DNA of 64,000 nucleotides from Xanthobacteraceae bacterium (GCA_022844485.1 JALHLQ010000016.1:28750-92749); one strand, 5' to 3'. Positions 1 to 9,207 are shown, counted from the first letter of the stretch. The notes: generated by a model not told the origin, from the sequence alone. Numbers and translations are program-made.

Positions 1-1601
1 TCGACCGAGCGGTTGTTGCGCTTTTCGTCCATGTCGATGAAATCGATGACGATCAGCCCGGCGAGATCGCGCAAGCGGAGCTGGCGCGCGATTTCCTCGG
101 CCGCTTCAAGGTTCGTCTTGAGCGCGGTGTCCTCGATGTGATGCTCGCGGGTGGAGCGGCCCGAGTTCACGTCGATCGAGACGAGCGCCTCCGTCTGGTT
201 GAGGACGATATAGCCGCCCGAGCGGAGCTGGACGATCGGCGAGAACATCGCGTCGAGCTGGCTCTCGATCCCGTACCGCGTGAAGATCGGCTGCGGATCC
301 TTGTAGGCCTTCACGTTCTTCGCATGGCTCGGCATGAGCATGCGCATGAAGTCCTTGGCTTCGCGCAACGCATCGTCGCCTTCCACCACGACCTCGTCGA
401 TATCCTTGCCGTAGAGGTCGCGGATCGAGCGCTTGATCAGCGAACCTTCCTCGTAGACGAGCTTGGGCGCGGTCGACTGCAGCGTGAGATCGCGCACGGT
501 CTCCCACAAACGCAGAAGATATTCGAAATCACGTTTGACTTCGGTCTTGGTGCGATTGGCACCGGCCGTTCGCAGGATCACGCCCATGCCTTCCGGCACT
601 TCGAGTTCCTGCGCGACTTCCTTCAGGCGTTTGCGGTCCTGCGCATTGGTGATCTTCCGGCTGATGCCGCCGCCGCGGGCGGTATTCGGCATCAGCACCG
701 AGTAGCGGCCGGCCAACGAAAGATAGGTCGTGAGCGCGGCGCCTTTCGTGCCGCGTTCCTCCTTGACCACCTGCACCAGCATGATCTGCCGGCGCTTGAT
801 CACCTCCTGGATCTTATATTGCCGGCGCGCTCGCGCCGGCCGCTCGGAGACTTCCTCGAGCGCGTCGGCTCCGCCGACCGACTCGACCATTTCCTCTTCG
901 GCGCCGCTCTCGACCTCTTCGATGCCGGAGATCTGTCCGTTCTCGGACGCGCCATGGCCGTTCGCCGAGGAATCGGCTGACGCCGTGCCGGCGGACTCCG
1001 CGCCTTCCCGTTCGCCGCCCGTCTGCGAAACGGCGGGTTCGAAGGGAATATCGGCCGGGATCTCGAGCTCGCGCGGGGTTTCGCCGATGGAGCCTTCCAG
1101 CTCCCCTGACCCGGCGGCCTCGATCCCGGCTGTCTGGTTCTCGCCGGCGTCCTGCTCGGAGGGCTCGTCGGGCGAGGAATCGCCTTCAGCCTGCTCGTCC
1201 TCGTCAGCCGCGGCGTCTTCCGCGGCCGCTTTGCTCTTGCGGGTGTGCTCGGATTGCCTTGCCGGGCGATTTCGCCGTGCCCGGCGGTCATCCTCGTCAT
1301 CTGCCGCGCGATGGGCGCGCTGCTCTTCGTCGATCAGCGCCTGACGGTCGGCAAACGGGATCTGATAATAGTCGGGATGGATTTCGCTGAAGGCGAGAAA
1401 CCCGTGGCGGTTGCCGCCATAGTCGACGAAAGCCGCCTGCAGCGACGGCTCGACGCGGGTCACTTTCGCAAGATAGATGTTGCCTCTCAGCTGGCGGCGC
1501 TGAGCAGACTCGAAATCGAACTCTTCGACGCGGTTTCCGCGCAAGACGACGACCCGGGTCTCTTCCGGATGCGTCGCATCGACAAGCATTTTGTTCGCCA
1601 T
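1..1601 (-). CDS. rne: Ribonuclease E (C-terminal part beyond window)
   Basis: Essential endoribonuclease that processes rRNA and tRNA precursors and starts mRNA decay. Reading leftwards from the ATG at 1601, the protein opens MANKMLVDATHPEETRVVVL and runs into an S1 domain (RGNIYLAKVTRVEPSLQAAF). About 175 residues (roughly 85-260) of Glu/Ala/Asp-rich, low-complexity sequence interrupt the S1 domain before it resumes at YKIQEVIKRRQIMLVQVVKE. The RNase H-like and catalytic regions follow, up to LIVIDFIDMDEKRNN, which carries the first catalytic Asp. The window edge removes the second catalytic Asp, the Zn-link and the degradosome scaffold. A long acidic S1 insert is typical of alphaproteobacterial RNase E. 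Divergent from the amidase gene. Confidence 0.96.
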   Translation of the reverse strand, partial: MANKMLVDATHPEETRVVVLRGNRVEEFDFESAQRRQLRGNIYLAKVTRVEPSLQAAFVDYGGNRHGFLAFSEIHPDYYQIPFADRQALIDEEQRAHRAADDEDDRRARRNRPARQSEHTRKSKAAAEDAAADEDEQAEGDSSPDEPSEQDAGENQTAGIEAAGSGELEGSIGETPRELEIPADIPFEPAVSQTGGEREGAESAGTASADSSANGHGASENGQISGIEEVESGAEEEMVESVGGADALEEVSERPARARRQYKIQEVIKRRQIMLVQVVKEERGTKGAALTTYLSLAGRYSVLMPNTARGGGISRKITNAQDRKRLKEVAQELEVPEGMGVILRTAGANRTKTEVKRDFEYLLRLWETVRDLTLQSTAPKLVYEEGSLIKRSIRDLYGKDIDEVVVEGDDALREAKDFMRMLMPSHAKNVKAYKDPQPIFTRYGIESQLDAMFSPIVQLRSGGYIVLNQTEALVSIDVNSGRSTREHHIEDTALKTNLEAAEEIARQLRLRDLAGLIVIDFIDMDEKRNNRSV

Positions 1602-2266
1602 TGGTGATTCTTTCCGCGGCGCGCGAATGGCGGCGTCCGGAGCATGATGGAAGCCCCGGACGGCGCACGATCAGGCGCACCGAATACGTTGTTGCAGATT
1701 CGGGTCTGGGCTGTCCGCGAAAGCGCACCGAGAACTCCGCCCGCGGGCGTGCCGCGCAAGCGGGGCCTTTGGTGCGAAATAAACGCGCCGTTTGACTGAA
1801 ACATTCGACCCGTAACGGATGGCGGCGCCAAGGGCAGCCGCTTGGTTCAAATATGCCGCCGACCGACGGGCACGCTCGAAGGCGACCCGCAGTCCGGACA
1901 TCCATCTTAAGGGGCTCGGCTCGCCGCTCACTGTGCGCCAGTGCTTATGCAAGCAGGCAAAACAGGGCGACTCCCGCCCGCCTCGGCCAGTCCCAAGCTG
2001 CGGGCTGGCTTGTCGCGGGCGTGCCGGATGCCCGAATACGGCAAATCCGGAACTCAATCGTCAGCTTTGCCTTCATATGACCGCACGCTCCCAATAGCAA
2101 GGGCGCCAGGACCGGTGCCCGCCGGTGCGGCGGGGCGCAAGTCATTGTGATTCAAGCGTCGTCACCGATTGGCCACACGAAGCCGATAAAGCGGGACAAC
2201 GTTCAAAGGGCATTAACCAAGCAGGCCTATTGGGGTAAGACGGCAAACGGGGAGGACTGCGAGGCC
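1602..2266. other. Intergenic region between rne and the amidase gene
   Basis: About 665 bases between divergent genes. Open frames here show no family motif and overlap on both strands, so I see no protein gene. Long untranslated leaders upstream of rne, used for autoregulation, are known in other proteobacteria, and this stretch could play that role. I could not identify a specific stem-loop or promoter with confidence. Confidence 0.5.
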
Positions 2267-3532
2267 GTGTTTCGTGCCATTTTCGTGCCGCGAGCTGTCC
2301 TGTGCGGCGTGTTCTTGGCCGGCAGCCAGATGGCTCTGGCCGTCGAGCCACCGGGCGCGGCGCGCGCCGCTGCTGCCGGAGCGCATCCGGTTGCCACCGA
2401 GGCGAGGCTCGGGGGCGATTCGAACAAGACCCGTTTCATTCTCGACCTTACGCGCGCCGTCGAGCTTGCCGCTTTCACCCTCGGCGACCCGTTCCGCGTG
2501 GTCGTGGACCTGCCGCAAGTGACGTTTCAGCTTCCGCCCAAGAGCGGTCAGGAAGCCCGTGGCCTGATCAAGGCATTCCGCTATGGCCTGGTGATGCAGG
2601 GCGGATCCCGGATCGTCATCGACACGACCGGTCCGGTACGGATCGAACGCTCATTTGTTCTGGATGCAGCGGATGGCCAGCCGGCTCGTCTCGTGCTCGA
2701 CCTTGTCGCCGTCGATCGAGAGACGTTCCAGCGGGCTCTTTCGCTTGACCCGGTGCCGCGACGCAATGGCGAATCCAGGAAGACCGACGTTCCGGCCATT
2801 GCCAAGGCCTCCGAGGATCCTCGGCCGCTGGTCGTCATCGACCCAGGCCACGGCGGTCTCGACACCGGCACTGTGGCGCCGAGCGGAGAAACGGAAAAGG
2901 CGATTGTCTTCGACTTTGCCCAACTTCTCAGGGACAAGCTGGAAAAGACCGGGAAGTACCGTGTTGCGATGACGCGCACCGATGATCGCTTCGTACCCCT
3001 GGCGGAACGCGTTCGCTTTGCGCGATTGCGGCAGGCCTCGCTCTTTATTTCGATTCATGCGGATGCCATCGCGGCGCAGGATGACGATACCCGCGGGGCC
3101 ACGATCTACACGTTGTCGGAAACGGCGACCGACGCCGAGGCGGCGCGGCTGGCCGAGGCCGAGAACCGCGCGGACGTGATCGCCGGCGTCGATTTGCGGG
3201 CGGAGCCGGGCGAGGTGGCCGATATTTTGATCGACCTTGCGCAACGGGAGACGAAGACCTTCTCGAACCACTTCGCCAAGACGCTCGCGTCGGAACTGCG
3301 GCACGCGGCGCGGCTTCACAAGCAGCCGCTCAAGTCGGCCGGGTTTCGGGTTCTGCGCGCCCCTGACGTTCCCTCGGTGCTGGTCGAACTCGGCTACGTT
3401 TCGAGCAGAGGGGACCTGAAGCTTCTCACCTCGGACGCTTGGCGTGGACGGGCAACCGAATCGATCGTGACGGCGGTCCATACTTTCTTTCGGACCCGTC
3501 TTGCCGGGGCCGAGTCGGCCCGCCCGGATTGA
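2267..3532 (+). CDS. amiC: N-acetylmuramoyl-L-alanine amidase, AMIN plus Amidase_3
   Basis: Periplasmic Zn amidase that cleaves the bond between MurNAc and the stem peptide to split daughter cells. A hydrophobic export signal (about residues 6-25) leads into an AMIN domain (about 45-150) and then an Amidase_3 domain from about 185. The domain shows the Zn/catalytic motifs DPGHGG, the Glu of SGETEK, SIHADA and VLVELGYVS. I chose the GTG at 2267 because GGGGAGG lies about 10 bases upstream and the signal then sits at the N terminus; an in-frame ATG at 2147 would add 40 residues of non-conserved sequence. It precedes the PBP1A gene on the same strand by 170 bases, the usual rhizobial order. Confidence 0.92.
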   Translation: MFRAIFVPRAVLCGVFLAGSQMALAVEPPGAARAAAAGAHPVATEARLGGDSNKTRFILDLTRAVELAAFTLGDPFRVVVDLPQVTFQLPPKSGQEARGLIKAFRYGLVMQGGSRIVIDTTGPVRIERSFVLDAADGQPARLVLDLVAVDRETFQRALSLDPVPRRNGESRKTDVPAIAKASEDPRPLVVIDPGHGGLDTGTVAPSGETEKAIVFDFAQLLRDKLEKTGKYRVAMTRTDDRFVPLAERVRFARLRQASLFISIHADAIAAQDDDTRGATIYTLSETATDAEAARLAEAENRADVIAGVDLRAEPGEVADILIDLAQRETKTFSNHFAKTLASELRHAARLHKQPLKSAGFRVLRAPDVPSVLVELGYVSSRGDLKLLTSDAWRGRATESIVTAVHTFFRTRLAGAESARPD

Positions 3533-3639
3533 GCGCGTCATGGGCCTCAGTTTGACCACAAAACCGGCTGACGAGGGTGACCTTGCCGCCTCGCGGAACT
3601 TCGAACCGTGAACTTTCGGGGCCCGGATGCGTCAACTAT

Positions 3640-3645
3640 TATAAT
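3640..3645 (+). promoter_or_regulatory. Candidate -10 element for mrcA
   Basis: A perfect TATAAT stands 57 bases before the PBP1A start, in a locally AT-rich patch of otherwise GC-rich DNA. No good -35 hexamer is visible at the expected 16-18 base spacing, so this is only a candidate. Confidence 0.35.
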
Positions 3646-3702
3646 GTTGGAATTTGCTGCTAGCCGAGCCGCCTGAGTGAAGGTCCCTACGGAACCTCGA
3701 CC

Positions 3703-6180
3703 ATGAAGCTGCTGATGCGTTTTTTTGGTTGGGCGTTTGCCGTGGGGACGGTGTTTTTTCTCGTCGGCATCGCCGCGGCGGCCGGCCTGTTCTGGCACTT
3801 CTCGAAAGACCTCCCGGACTACTCGCAGCTGCAGGACTACGAACCGCCGGTGATGACGCGGGTGCATGCCTCGGACGGCTCCCTCATGGCGGAATACGCG
3901 AAGGAACGGCGGCTGTACCTGCCCATCCAGGCGATCCCGAAGAGGGTCTTGCAAGCCTTCATCGCCGCCGAGGACAAGAACTTCTACGAGCACGGGGGTC
4001 TCGATTTCACCGGCATCGCGCGCGCCGCCGTGACCTATTTCCAGAACATGGGAACGAACCGCCGGCCGCAGGGCGCCTCCACGATCACGCAGCAGGTGGC
4101 CAAGAATTTCCTCCTCACCAACGAGGTGTCGTTCGAGCGCAAGATGAAGGAGGCCCTGCTCGCGCTCCGCATCGAGCGGACCTATTCGAAAGACAAGATC
4201 CTCGAGCTCTACGTCAACGAGATCTATCTCGGGCTCGGCGCCTATGGCGTCGCAGCGGCTTCGCTTCTGTATTTCGACAAGTCGGTGCACGAGTTGTCGG
4301 TGTCCGAGGCGGCCTATCTTGCGGCCTTGCCCAAGGCGCCGAACAATTACCATCCGTTCCGCCAGCGCGAGCGCGCGATCGAACGGCGCAATTACGTCAT
4401 CGACCGCATGATCGAGGACGGCTACGTCACGGCGCAGCAAGGCGAGAAATTCAAGAAGGAGCCGCTCAGCGTCACCCCGCGCCCGACGGGCGCGCATATC
4501 TTTGCCGCGGAGTATTTCGCCGAAGAGGTCCGCCGCGAAATCTACGAACGCTACGGCGAAAAGAAGCTGTACGAGGGCGGGCTGTCGGTGCGCGCCACGC
4601 TCGATCCGAAAATGCAGGTCGTCGCGCGCAGGGTCCTGGCCGAGGGTCTCGTGAGGTTCGACGAGCAGCAAGGCTATCGCGGGGCGATTCAGAAGCTGGA
4701 TATCTCCGGCGACTGGGGCGTCAAGCTCGCCGACGTGAAGACGCTTTCGGATGTGGCGCCGTGGCGGCTAGCGGTGGTTCTCGAAGTGAGTGACCAGTCT
4801 GCGCGAGTCGGCTTTCAGCCCGCGCGCGAACCCGGCGGCATCGTCAACAAGGAGCGGCAGGTCGGGATTGTGCCGCTCGAAGGCGTGCGATGGGCGGCAT
4901 CGCGCCAGCAATCCGCGCGCCAAGGCCCGCGCGTGAGCCAGGTCCTGGCGCCCGGCGACGTCGTTTACGTCGAGCCGCTGAACAAGGACGCCAACACGTT
5001 CCGCCTTCGTCAGGTTCCGGAGGTCTCCGGCGCGATCGTCGCCATGGATCCCTGGACCGGCCGCGTGCTCGCGCTGGTCGGCGGATTCTCTTATGACCTG
5101 AGCCAGTTCAATCGCGCGACGCAGGCGCTGCGCCAACCGGGCTCCTCGTTCAAGCCCTTCGTCTACGCGGCGGCCCTCGACAACGGCTACACGCCGTCGA
5201 CCGTCGTGATGGATGCGCCGATTGAAATCGATCAAGGCGTCGGCGGCGGCATTTGGCGCCCGGAAAACTACTCCGGCAAGTTCTACGGGCCGCAGACGCT
5301 CCGGTTCGGCATTGAGCAATCCCGTAACGTAATGACGGTGCGGCTCGCGCAGGATGTCGGGATGCCTCTCATCGGCGAATACGCCAAACGGTTCGGCGTC
5401 TACGACGACTTGCCGCCTTATCTGTCTTTTGCGCTCGGCGCCGGCGAGACGACCGTGCTCCGCATGACCGCGGCCTATTCGATGTTTGCGAACGGCGGCA
5501 AGCGGATCAAGCCGACCTTGGTCGATCGCATCCAGGACCGCTATGGCCACACCATTTTCCGCCACGATCAACGCGAGTGCCGCGGCTGCCAGGCGCAGCG
5601 CTGGCAGAATCAGCCGGAGCCGACGCTGGTGGATCGGCGTGAGCAGGTGCTCGATCCGATGACCGCCTACCAGATCACGTCGATGATGGAAGGTGTGGTT
5701 CAGCGCGGAACGGGGACACTCGTTCGCGAAGTCGGCAAGCCCATCGCCGGCAAGACCGGCACCACGAATGACGAGAAGGACGTTTGGTTCGTCGGCTTCT
5801 CGCCTGATCTCGCCGTGGGCGTTTACATCGGCTACGACAAGCCGCGCCCGCTCGGGCGGGGCGCGACCGGCGGGCTGCTGGCAGCTCCGATCGTGAGGGA
5901 TTTCATGAAGGTTGCGCTGGCCGACAAGCCCGCGGTGCCTTTCCGCGTGCCGCCCGGAATCAAGCTGATCCGCATCGACGCCAAGTCCGGAATGCGCGCC
6001 GGGGTAGGCGACGGCAAAGTGATTCTCGAGGCGTTCAAGCCGGGGACCGCGCCGCCGGATTCCTATTCCATCATCGGGTTTGGCGATCCGGACGCCCCGC
6101 CCCGGGGCGGTCTGTTCGGCGGGGCGATTTCGCCGGACGCCGATCGCGCGATCCGCTCGGGAACCGGCGGTCTGTATTGA
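3703..6180 (+). CDS. mrcA: Penicillin-binding protein 1A (bifunctional class A PBP)
   Basis: Inner-membrane peptidoglycan synthase with glycosyltransferase (GT51) and transpeptidase activities; 825 residues, normal for PBP1A. One transmembrane anchor lies at about residues 8-30. The GT51 domain shows AAEDKNFYEHGG (Glu90, Glu96) and QGASTITQQVAKN. After an OB-like insert, the transpeptidase has S481-S-F-K484, the SRN motif (EQSRNVM) and K684-T-G. The C-terminal tail is Gly/Pro-rich. It follows the amidase, so the pair makes and remodels the wall. All catalytic motifs are intact. Confidence 0.97.
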   Translation: MKLLMRFFGWAFAVGTVFFLVGIAAAAGLFWHFSKDLPDYSQLQDYEPPVMTRVHASDGSLMAEYAKERRLYLPIQAIPKRVLQAFIAAEDKNFYEHGGLDFTGIARAAVTYFQNMGTNRRPQGASTITQQVAKNFLLTNEVSFERKMKEALLALRIERTYSKDKILELYVNEIYLGLGAYGVAAASLLYFDKSVHELSVSEAAYLAALPKAPNNYHPFRQRERAIERRNYVIDRMIEDGYVTAQQGEKFKKEPLSVTPRPTGAHIFAAEYFAEEVRREIYERYGEKKLYEGGLSVRATLDPKMQVVARRVLAEGLVRFDEQQGYRGAIQKLDISGDWGVKLADVKTLSDVAPWRLAVVLEVSDQSARVGFQPAREPGGIVNKERQVGIVPLEGVRWAASRQQSARQGPRVSQVLAPGDVVYVEPLNKDANTFRLRQVPEVSGAIVAMDPWTGRVLALVGGFSYDLSQFNRATQALRQPGSSFKPFVYAAALDNGYTPSTVVMDAPIEIDQGVGGGIWRPENYSGKFYGPQTLRFGIEQSRNVMTVRLAQDVGMPLIGEYAKRFGVYDDLPPYLSFALGAGETTVLRMTAAYSMFANGGKRIKPTLVDRIQDRYGHTIFRHDQRECRGCQAQRWQNQPEPTLVDRREQVLDPMTAYQITSMMEGVVQRGTGTLVREVGKPIAGKTGTTNDEKDVWFVGFSPDLAVGVYIGYDKPRPLGRGATGGLLAAPIVRDFMKVALADKPAVPFRVPPGIKLIRIDAKSGMRAGVGDGKVILEAFKPGTAPPDSYSIIGFGDPDAPPRGGLFGGAISPDADRAIRSGTGGLY

Positions 6181-6309
6181 TCCCGATCACAGAGGCGCCA
6201 CTCGCGCCGCCATGGAGCACCGCGGTTTGAGGTGCGTCAACATCCGGCCGTATCGTGATGTTATTCTTGCATAGAGAATGATGCTGGACCCATTCTTCGG
6301 AGAGAAGCT

Positions 6310-6537
6310 ATGCACAGAGATCACTCACGCACCTTGTTGTCGGCGATGCTGGGGGCGGTCGCGACCGTTGCGGCGGCGCTGGTGATTATGGGAAGCGTGA
6401 TGACGGTCGCGCCGCAGCGTGCCGACGCCTCGGCAGCGATCACGCAAAAAACCGGTTTGCCTTGCGCAAAGTGCCATACGCGCCCGCCCGCGCTGACGGA
6501 ATATGGCCAGCAGTACAAGAGCGGTCAGGCGAAGTAG
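6310..6537 (+). CDS. Small exported single CxxCH protein
   Basis: A 75-residue protein with a basic N terminus, a hydrophobic signal or anchor (about residues 10-36) and a mature part of about 35 residues containing LPCAKCHTRPPALTEYG. CAKCH fits the heme-attachment pattern CxxCH, so it may bind one c-type heme in the periplasm. The mature part is shorter than a normal cytochrome c domain and has no clear Met sixth ligand. GGAGAG precedes the ATG. Similar tiny CxxCH proteins occur in rhizobial genomes without assigned function. No neighbour indicates an electron partner. Confidence 0.7.
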   Translation: MHRDHSRTLLSAMLGAVATVAAALVIMGSVMTVAPQRADASAAITQKTGLPCAKCHTRPPALTEYGQQYKSGQAK

Positions 6538-6733
6538 CCGCGGCGGACCGGGCACTTCGGAGCACCCTTGGCCAGAAGGCAGCTGATCGTGCCGGAGGTG
6601 GATCATTTCAGCCGCAATGGCCGTTGATGTCGCGGCAGGGCGAGGCGTACGCGCAAGCGGCGTCGCCATACGTGGTTCGCGCGTTCTTCTCGATTCAACT
6701 GCCGCAGGCTTGCCGGCGCAGCAGGAGGGAGAG

Positions 6734-6958
6734 ATGACATATCGCGTCTATAGCGGCCCACGCGGGTCGGAAACGATCCGGCCCATGGAAAAGGATCAGG
6801 CGCTGTACAAGGAGTTCAACCGCTTGGACGAGGCCCTGAATTGGGCTTTGCACCTGAGCAGGGGCGAACATGTTGCCTTGCTGATCGAAGGCGACGACGG
6901 GACGCGCCTGACCAAGCAGGAGATCGCGGCTGAGCTCGCCGGGCGGGTCTCCAGCTAG
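6734..6958 (+). CDS. Conserved small protein of unknown function (74 aa)
   Basis: Begins MTYRVYSGPRGSETIRPM after a strong GGAGGGAG ribosome site; the frame stays open upstream, but this ATG is the only well-placed start. It is a soluble protein with no signal or membrane segment and mixed charge. The pattern (YxxYSGPxGS at the start, an LDEALNWA helix, and a C-terminal helix with LTKQEIAAEL) is that of a compact alpha/beta domain. I do not recognise a named family. It sits between two other small genes on the same strand, each with its own ribosome site. Confidence 0.65.
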   Translation: MTYRVYSGPRGSETIRPMEKDQALYKEFNRLDEALNWALHLSRGEHVALLIEGDDGTRLTKQEIAAELAGRVSS

Positions 6959-7059
6959 AGCATTGCCCGGCCAAGCGGCACGACGGCGCGCCCGCGATCC
7001 TGACCTGTGGGGAACTTTCGTCGTCTCGCCGAGTTGCTCCCTCCGCCAGGAGGCAGCAG

Positions 7060-7293
7060 ATGGCGATCAACGGCATCTCGGAGCATATGACTGTCGTCGC
7101 ATCGGATGGTGTACCGATCGGCACGGTCGATGTGCTCGACGCAACCGATCGTATCCCGCTGGCAAGGGAAGGCCTTGCTTCCGGCAGCAAGGCGCATCGC
7201 ATTCCGATTGAATGGGTGGAATACGTGGACACGGAAGTCCACCTCTCCAAGTCGAGCCGGGACGTTCTGAAGCACTGGGGGCAGGCGGCCTGA
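7060..7293 (+). CDS. DUF2171 family protein
   Basis: A 77-residue soluble protein with the DUF2171 layout: an initial IxEHMxVVASDG segment, the PIGTVDVLD turn, a central SGSKAHRIPIEWVEYVD and a closing VHLSKSS. The family has a PRC-barrel-like beta fold and no established biochemical role; members are often stress-associated. AGGAGG lies 7 bases before the ATG. It follows the 74-residue gene by about 100 bases on the same strand and may share its transcript. Confidence 0.75.
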   Translation: MAINGISEHMTVVASDGVPIGTVDVLDATDRIPLAREGLASGSKAHRIPIEWVEYVDTEVHLSKSSRDVLKHWGQAA

Positions 7294-7416
7294 CCGCCAT
7301 CGGCCTCGACGGCCCGGCCCAAATTGGGCGGCCGCGCCACGATTAGGTCATTCAAACGCCTGCTGAATCGGTCTCTATCCGCTTACGCTTCATCGCTGGA
7401 GTGGAAGGGGGCGAGA

Positions 7417-8163
7417 ATGACTGTGCTCCGCATCGGCGGAATTTCCGCCGCGATCGCGATCGTCTGTGTTGCTTCCGGATCGGCCATGGCGTGCCCGCAG
7501 CGTTGTATCAGCGTGGCGGCCGTCACCGACGTCGATAGGAACGATGCCGTTGAACTCTCTGCGGCCAAGCGGTCTCGCAGCACGCGCGACCGTGCCGCGC
7601 GGCTTGCCGAGCAGGCCTCCGAAGCCGAGCTAGCGGCGGAAGTTCGTCCGGCGCGGGTCAGCCGAAAGAAGAGAACGTCTCGTACCGCATACTCGCGTTC
7701 GCGGGGAAATGCGCGAGACGCGGAGGCAGTCGAGCAGGCAAGAACCGCTCAATCCTGGAAGCAACCGGAACCAGACATTTCGCTGTTCTTTCCGCAGACG
7801 GGCCTGCAACAAGCGCCACTCGCGGCGGCGACTGCGGCGGTGGCTCTTGCGCCGCCAACAGCCGCGGCCGCTCCGAAGGCAGCCGATCCGGTTTCTGGGC
7901 GTGCATTGCCGCATCAGAATTCCACCCTTGCATCGCCGGTCCAGGCGTCCGAGCAGGTTGGTGTCGAAGTGCCTCCTGCCGATGCCGCCGATGAGCAGCG
8001 CGAGGCTTCGGCCCATTCGGTCGGCATGCAAACGGCCACGGACGAAGAATCCGTTGCAGCCGCTCAGACCCCGGCGGACTCGACCGCGCTGCGCAACCTG
8101 GTGCTCGCGCTCGGCGGCGTGGTCACCCTCGCATCGGCTTTGCGGTTCCTGGTCGGCATCTGA
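7417..8163 (+). CDS. Hypothetical exported protein with C-terminal hydrophobic segment
   Basis: A 248-residue protein from the ATG at 7417, preceded by AAGGGGG. An N-terminal signal peptide (about residues 6-25, ending SAMACPQRC) is followed by a Cys pair, a basic and acidic Arg/Ala/Glu-rich stretch and a long low-complexity Ala/Pro region. A hydrophobic C-terminal helix (LVLALGGVVTLASALRFLVG) ends the protein. This reads as an envelope protein with a disordered middle and a C-terminal membrane anchor. I do not recognise a family. A minus-strand reading of the same DNA is less protein-like. Confidence 0.6.
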   Translation: MTVLRIGGISAAIAIVCVASGSAMACPQRCISVAAVTDVDRNDAVELSAAKRSRSTRDRAARLAEQASEAELAAEVRPARVSRKKRTSRTAYSRSRGNARDAEAVEQARTAQSWKQPEPDISLFFPQTGLQQAPLAAATAAVALAPPTAAAAPKAADPVSGRALPHQNSTLASPVQASEQVGVEVPPADAADEQREASAHSVGMQTATDEESVAAAQTPADSTALRNLVLALGGVVTLASALRFLVGI

Positions 8164-8203
8164 TCCGTTTCGTGCTGGATTTGGACATGCTAGATGGGGA
8201 TCG

Positions 8204-8899
8204 ATGATCCCCTACCGCACAGCATTGATCGTCGGAGCAGGAACCGGATTGAGCGCGTCGCTGGCCCGGCTTCTTCACCGGCGCGGGCTCGCGGTCGCAC
8301 TGGCCGCGCGCAATCCCGCAAAACTCGCCTCGCTCGCAGCCGAAATTCAAGGCCGGGCCTATGCGTGCGACGCGACACAGCGCGAGCACGTGATGCAACT
8401 GTTCGAGGCGGCAGCCTCCGACGGCGGCGAGCCGGACCTCGTCGTCTATAACGCGAGCTACCGCACGCGCGGACCCTTCGTGGAGCTTGATCCGGCGGAT
8501 GTCGCGCGATCACTCGCGGTCTCCGCCTTCGGTGGATTCCTCGTCGCGCAGGAAGCGGCACGGCGCATGGCGACGAAGCAGAACGGCGCGATCTTCTTCA
8601 CCGGCGCATCCGCGAGCGTGAAGGGCTACGCCCAATCGGCGCCGTTCGCCATGGGCAAGTTTGCGCTCCGCGGACTGGCGCAGTCCCTGGCCCGGGAATT
8701 GTCACCGCAAGGTATCCATGTCGCGCATTTTGTCATCGACGGCGGCATTCGCAGCGAACGCCGGGCGCCGCCGCCGGACAAGCCCGATAGCCTGCTGGAT
8801 CCCGACGCCATAGCTGCCACCTACCTCCATGTCCTGGAGCAGCCGCGCAACGCATGGACCTGGGAAGTCGAGCTCAGGCCATGGCTCGAACGATTCTAG
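8204..8899 (+). CDS. Atypical short-chain dehydrogenase/reductase
   Basis: A 231-residue Rossmann protein of the SDR superfamily. The nucleotide site is present near the N terminus (ALIVGAGTGLSASLARLL) with an Arg after strand beta-2 (LAARNPAKL) suggesting NADP preference; VYNASY takes the place of the NNAG motif. The catalytic region reads FTGASASVKGYAQSAPFAMGK: the Ser-side motif and the Lys remain, but the Tyr of YxxxK is Phe. Non-canonical SDRs of this kind are known (the SDR_c10-like group). The substrate is unknown and no operon partner is visible. Confidence 0.85.
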   Translation: MIPYRTALIVGAGTGLSASLARLLHRRGLAVALAARNPAKLASLAAEIQGRAYACDATQREHVMQLFEAAASDGGEPDLVVYNASYRTRGPFVELDPADVARSLAVSAFGGFLVAQEAARRMATKQNGAIFFTGASASVKGYAQSAPFAMGKFALRGLAQSLARELSPQGIHVAHFVIDGGIRSERRAPPPDKPDSLLDPDAIAATYLHVLEQPRNAWTWEVELRPWLERF

Positions 8900-8950
8900 A
8901 GCCTGATCCGATCGGATAGAATAGAACCGGACCAGACTCGTCCCGCAAAC

Positions 8951-8974
8951 AAAAAGCGCGCAAAACGCGCGCTT
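8951..8974 (-). terminator. Rho-independent terminator
   Basis: A perfect 8-bp stem (8954-8961 with 8967-8974) around a 5-base loop, followed on the minus strand by a T tract (complement of AAAAA at 8951-8955). It lies 30 bases past the stop of the minus-strand gene 9004-9207 and also faces the plus-strand dehydrogenase gene, so it may act in both directions. Confidence 0.75.
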
Positions 8975-9003
8975 CTCGTGATGATTGATCTGCCGAACGC
9001 CGG

Positions 9004-9207
9004 TCAGCCTGCCGTGATGCGGCGCCACTCCGTCGTGACCCACTCCTGCAACAGGCGCACGTTGCGCTCGACAACGCCCCAATTCACGATCGGGCGCTGC
9101 TCGGCCATTCCCTGGCCCGTCGTCGCGCGCGTCGACGACGTATCATGAATATATGCGGCGCCGATCGTGAGCGCAGCGCCGACGATGACACCAAACAAGA
9201 ATCGCAT
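9004..9207 (-). CDS. Small membrane-anchored protein of unknown function
   Basis: A 67-residue protein starting MRFLFGVIVGAALTIGAAYI; GGGAG lies 7 bases before this ATG, which is why I prefer it to an in-frame ATG eight codons upstream. An N-terminal hydrophobic helix with a Gly/Ala face serves as signal or anchor. The rest is hydrophilic and ends with a Trp-containing helix (VVERNVRLLQEWVTTEWRRI). This pattern recurs in small proteins of Bradyrhizobium relatives, but I know of no assigned function. A terminator lies directly downstream. Confidence 0.65.
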   Translation of the reverse strand: MRFLFGVIVGAALTIGAAYIHDTSSTRATTGQGMAEQRPIVNWGVVERNVRLLQEWVTTEWRRITAG

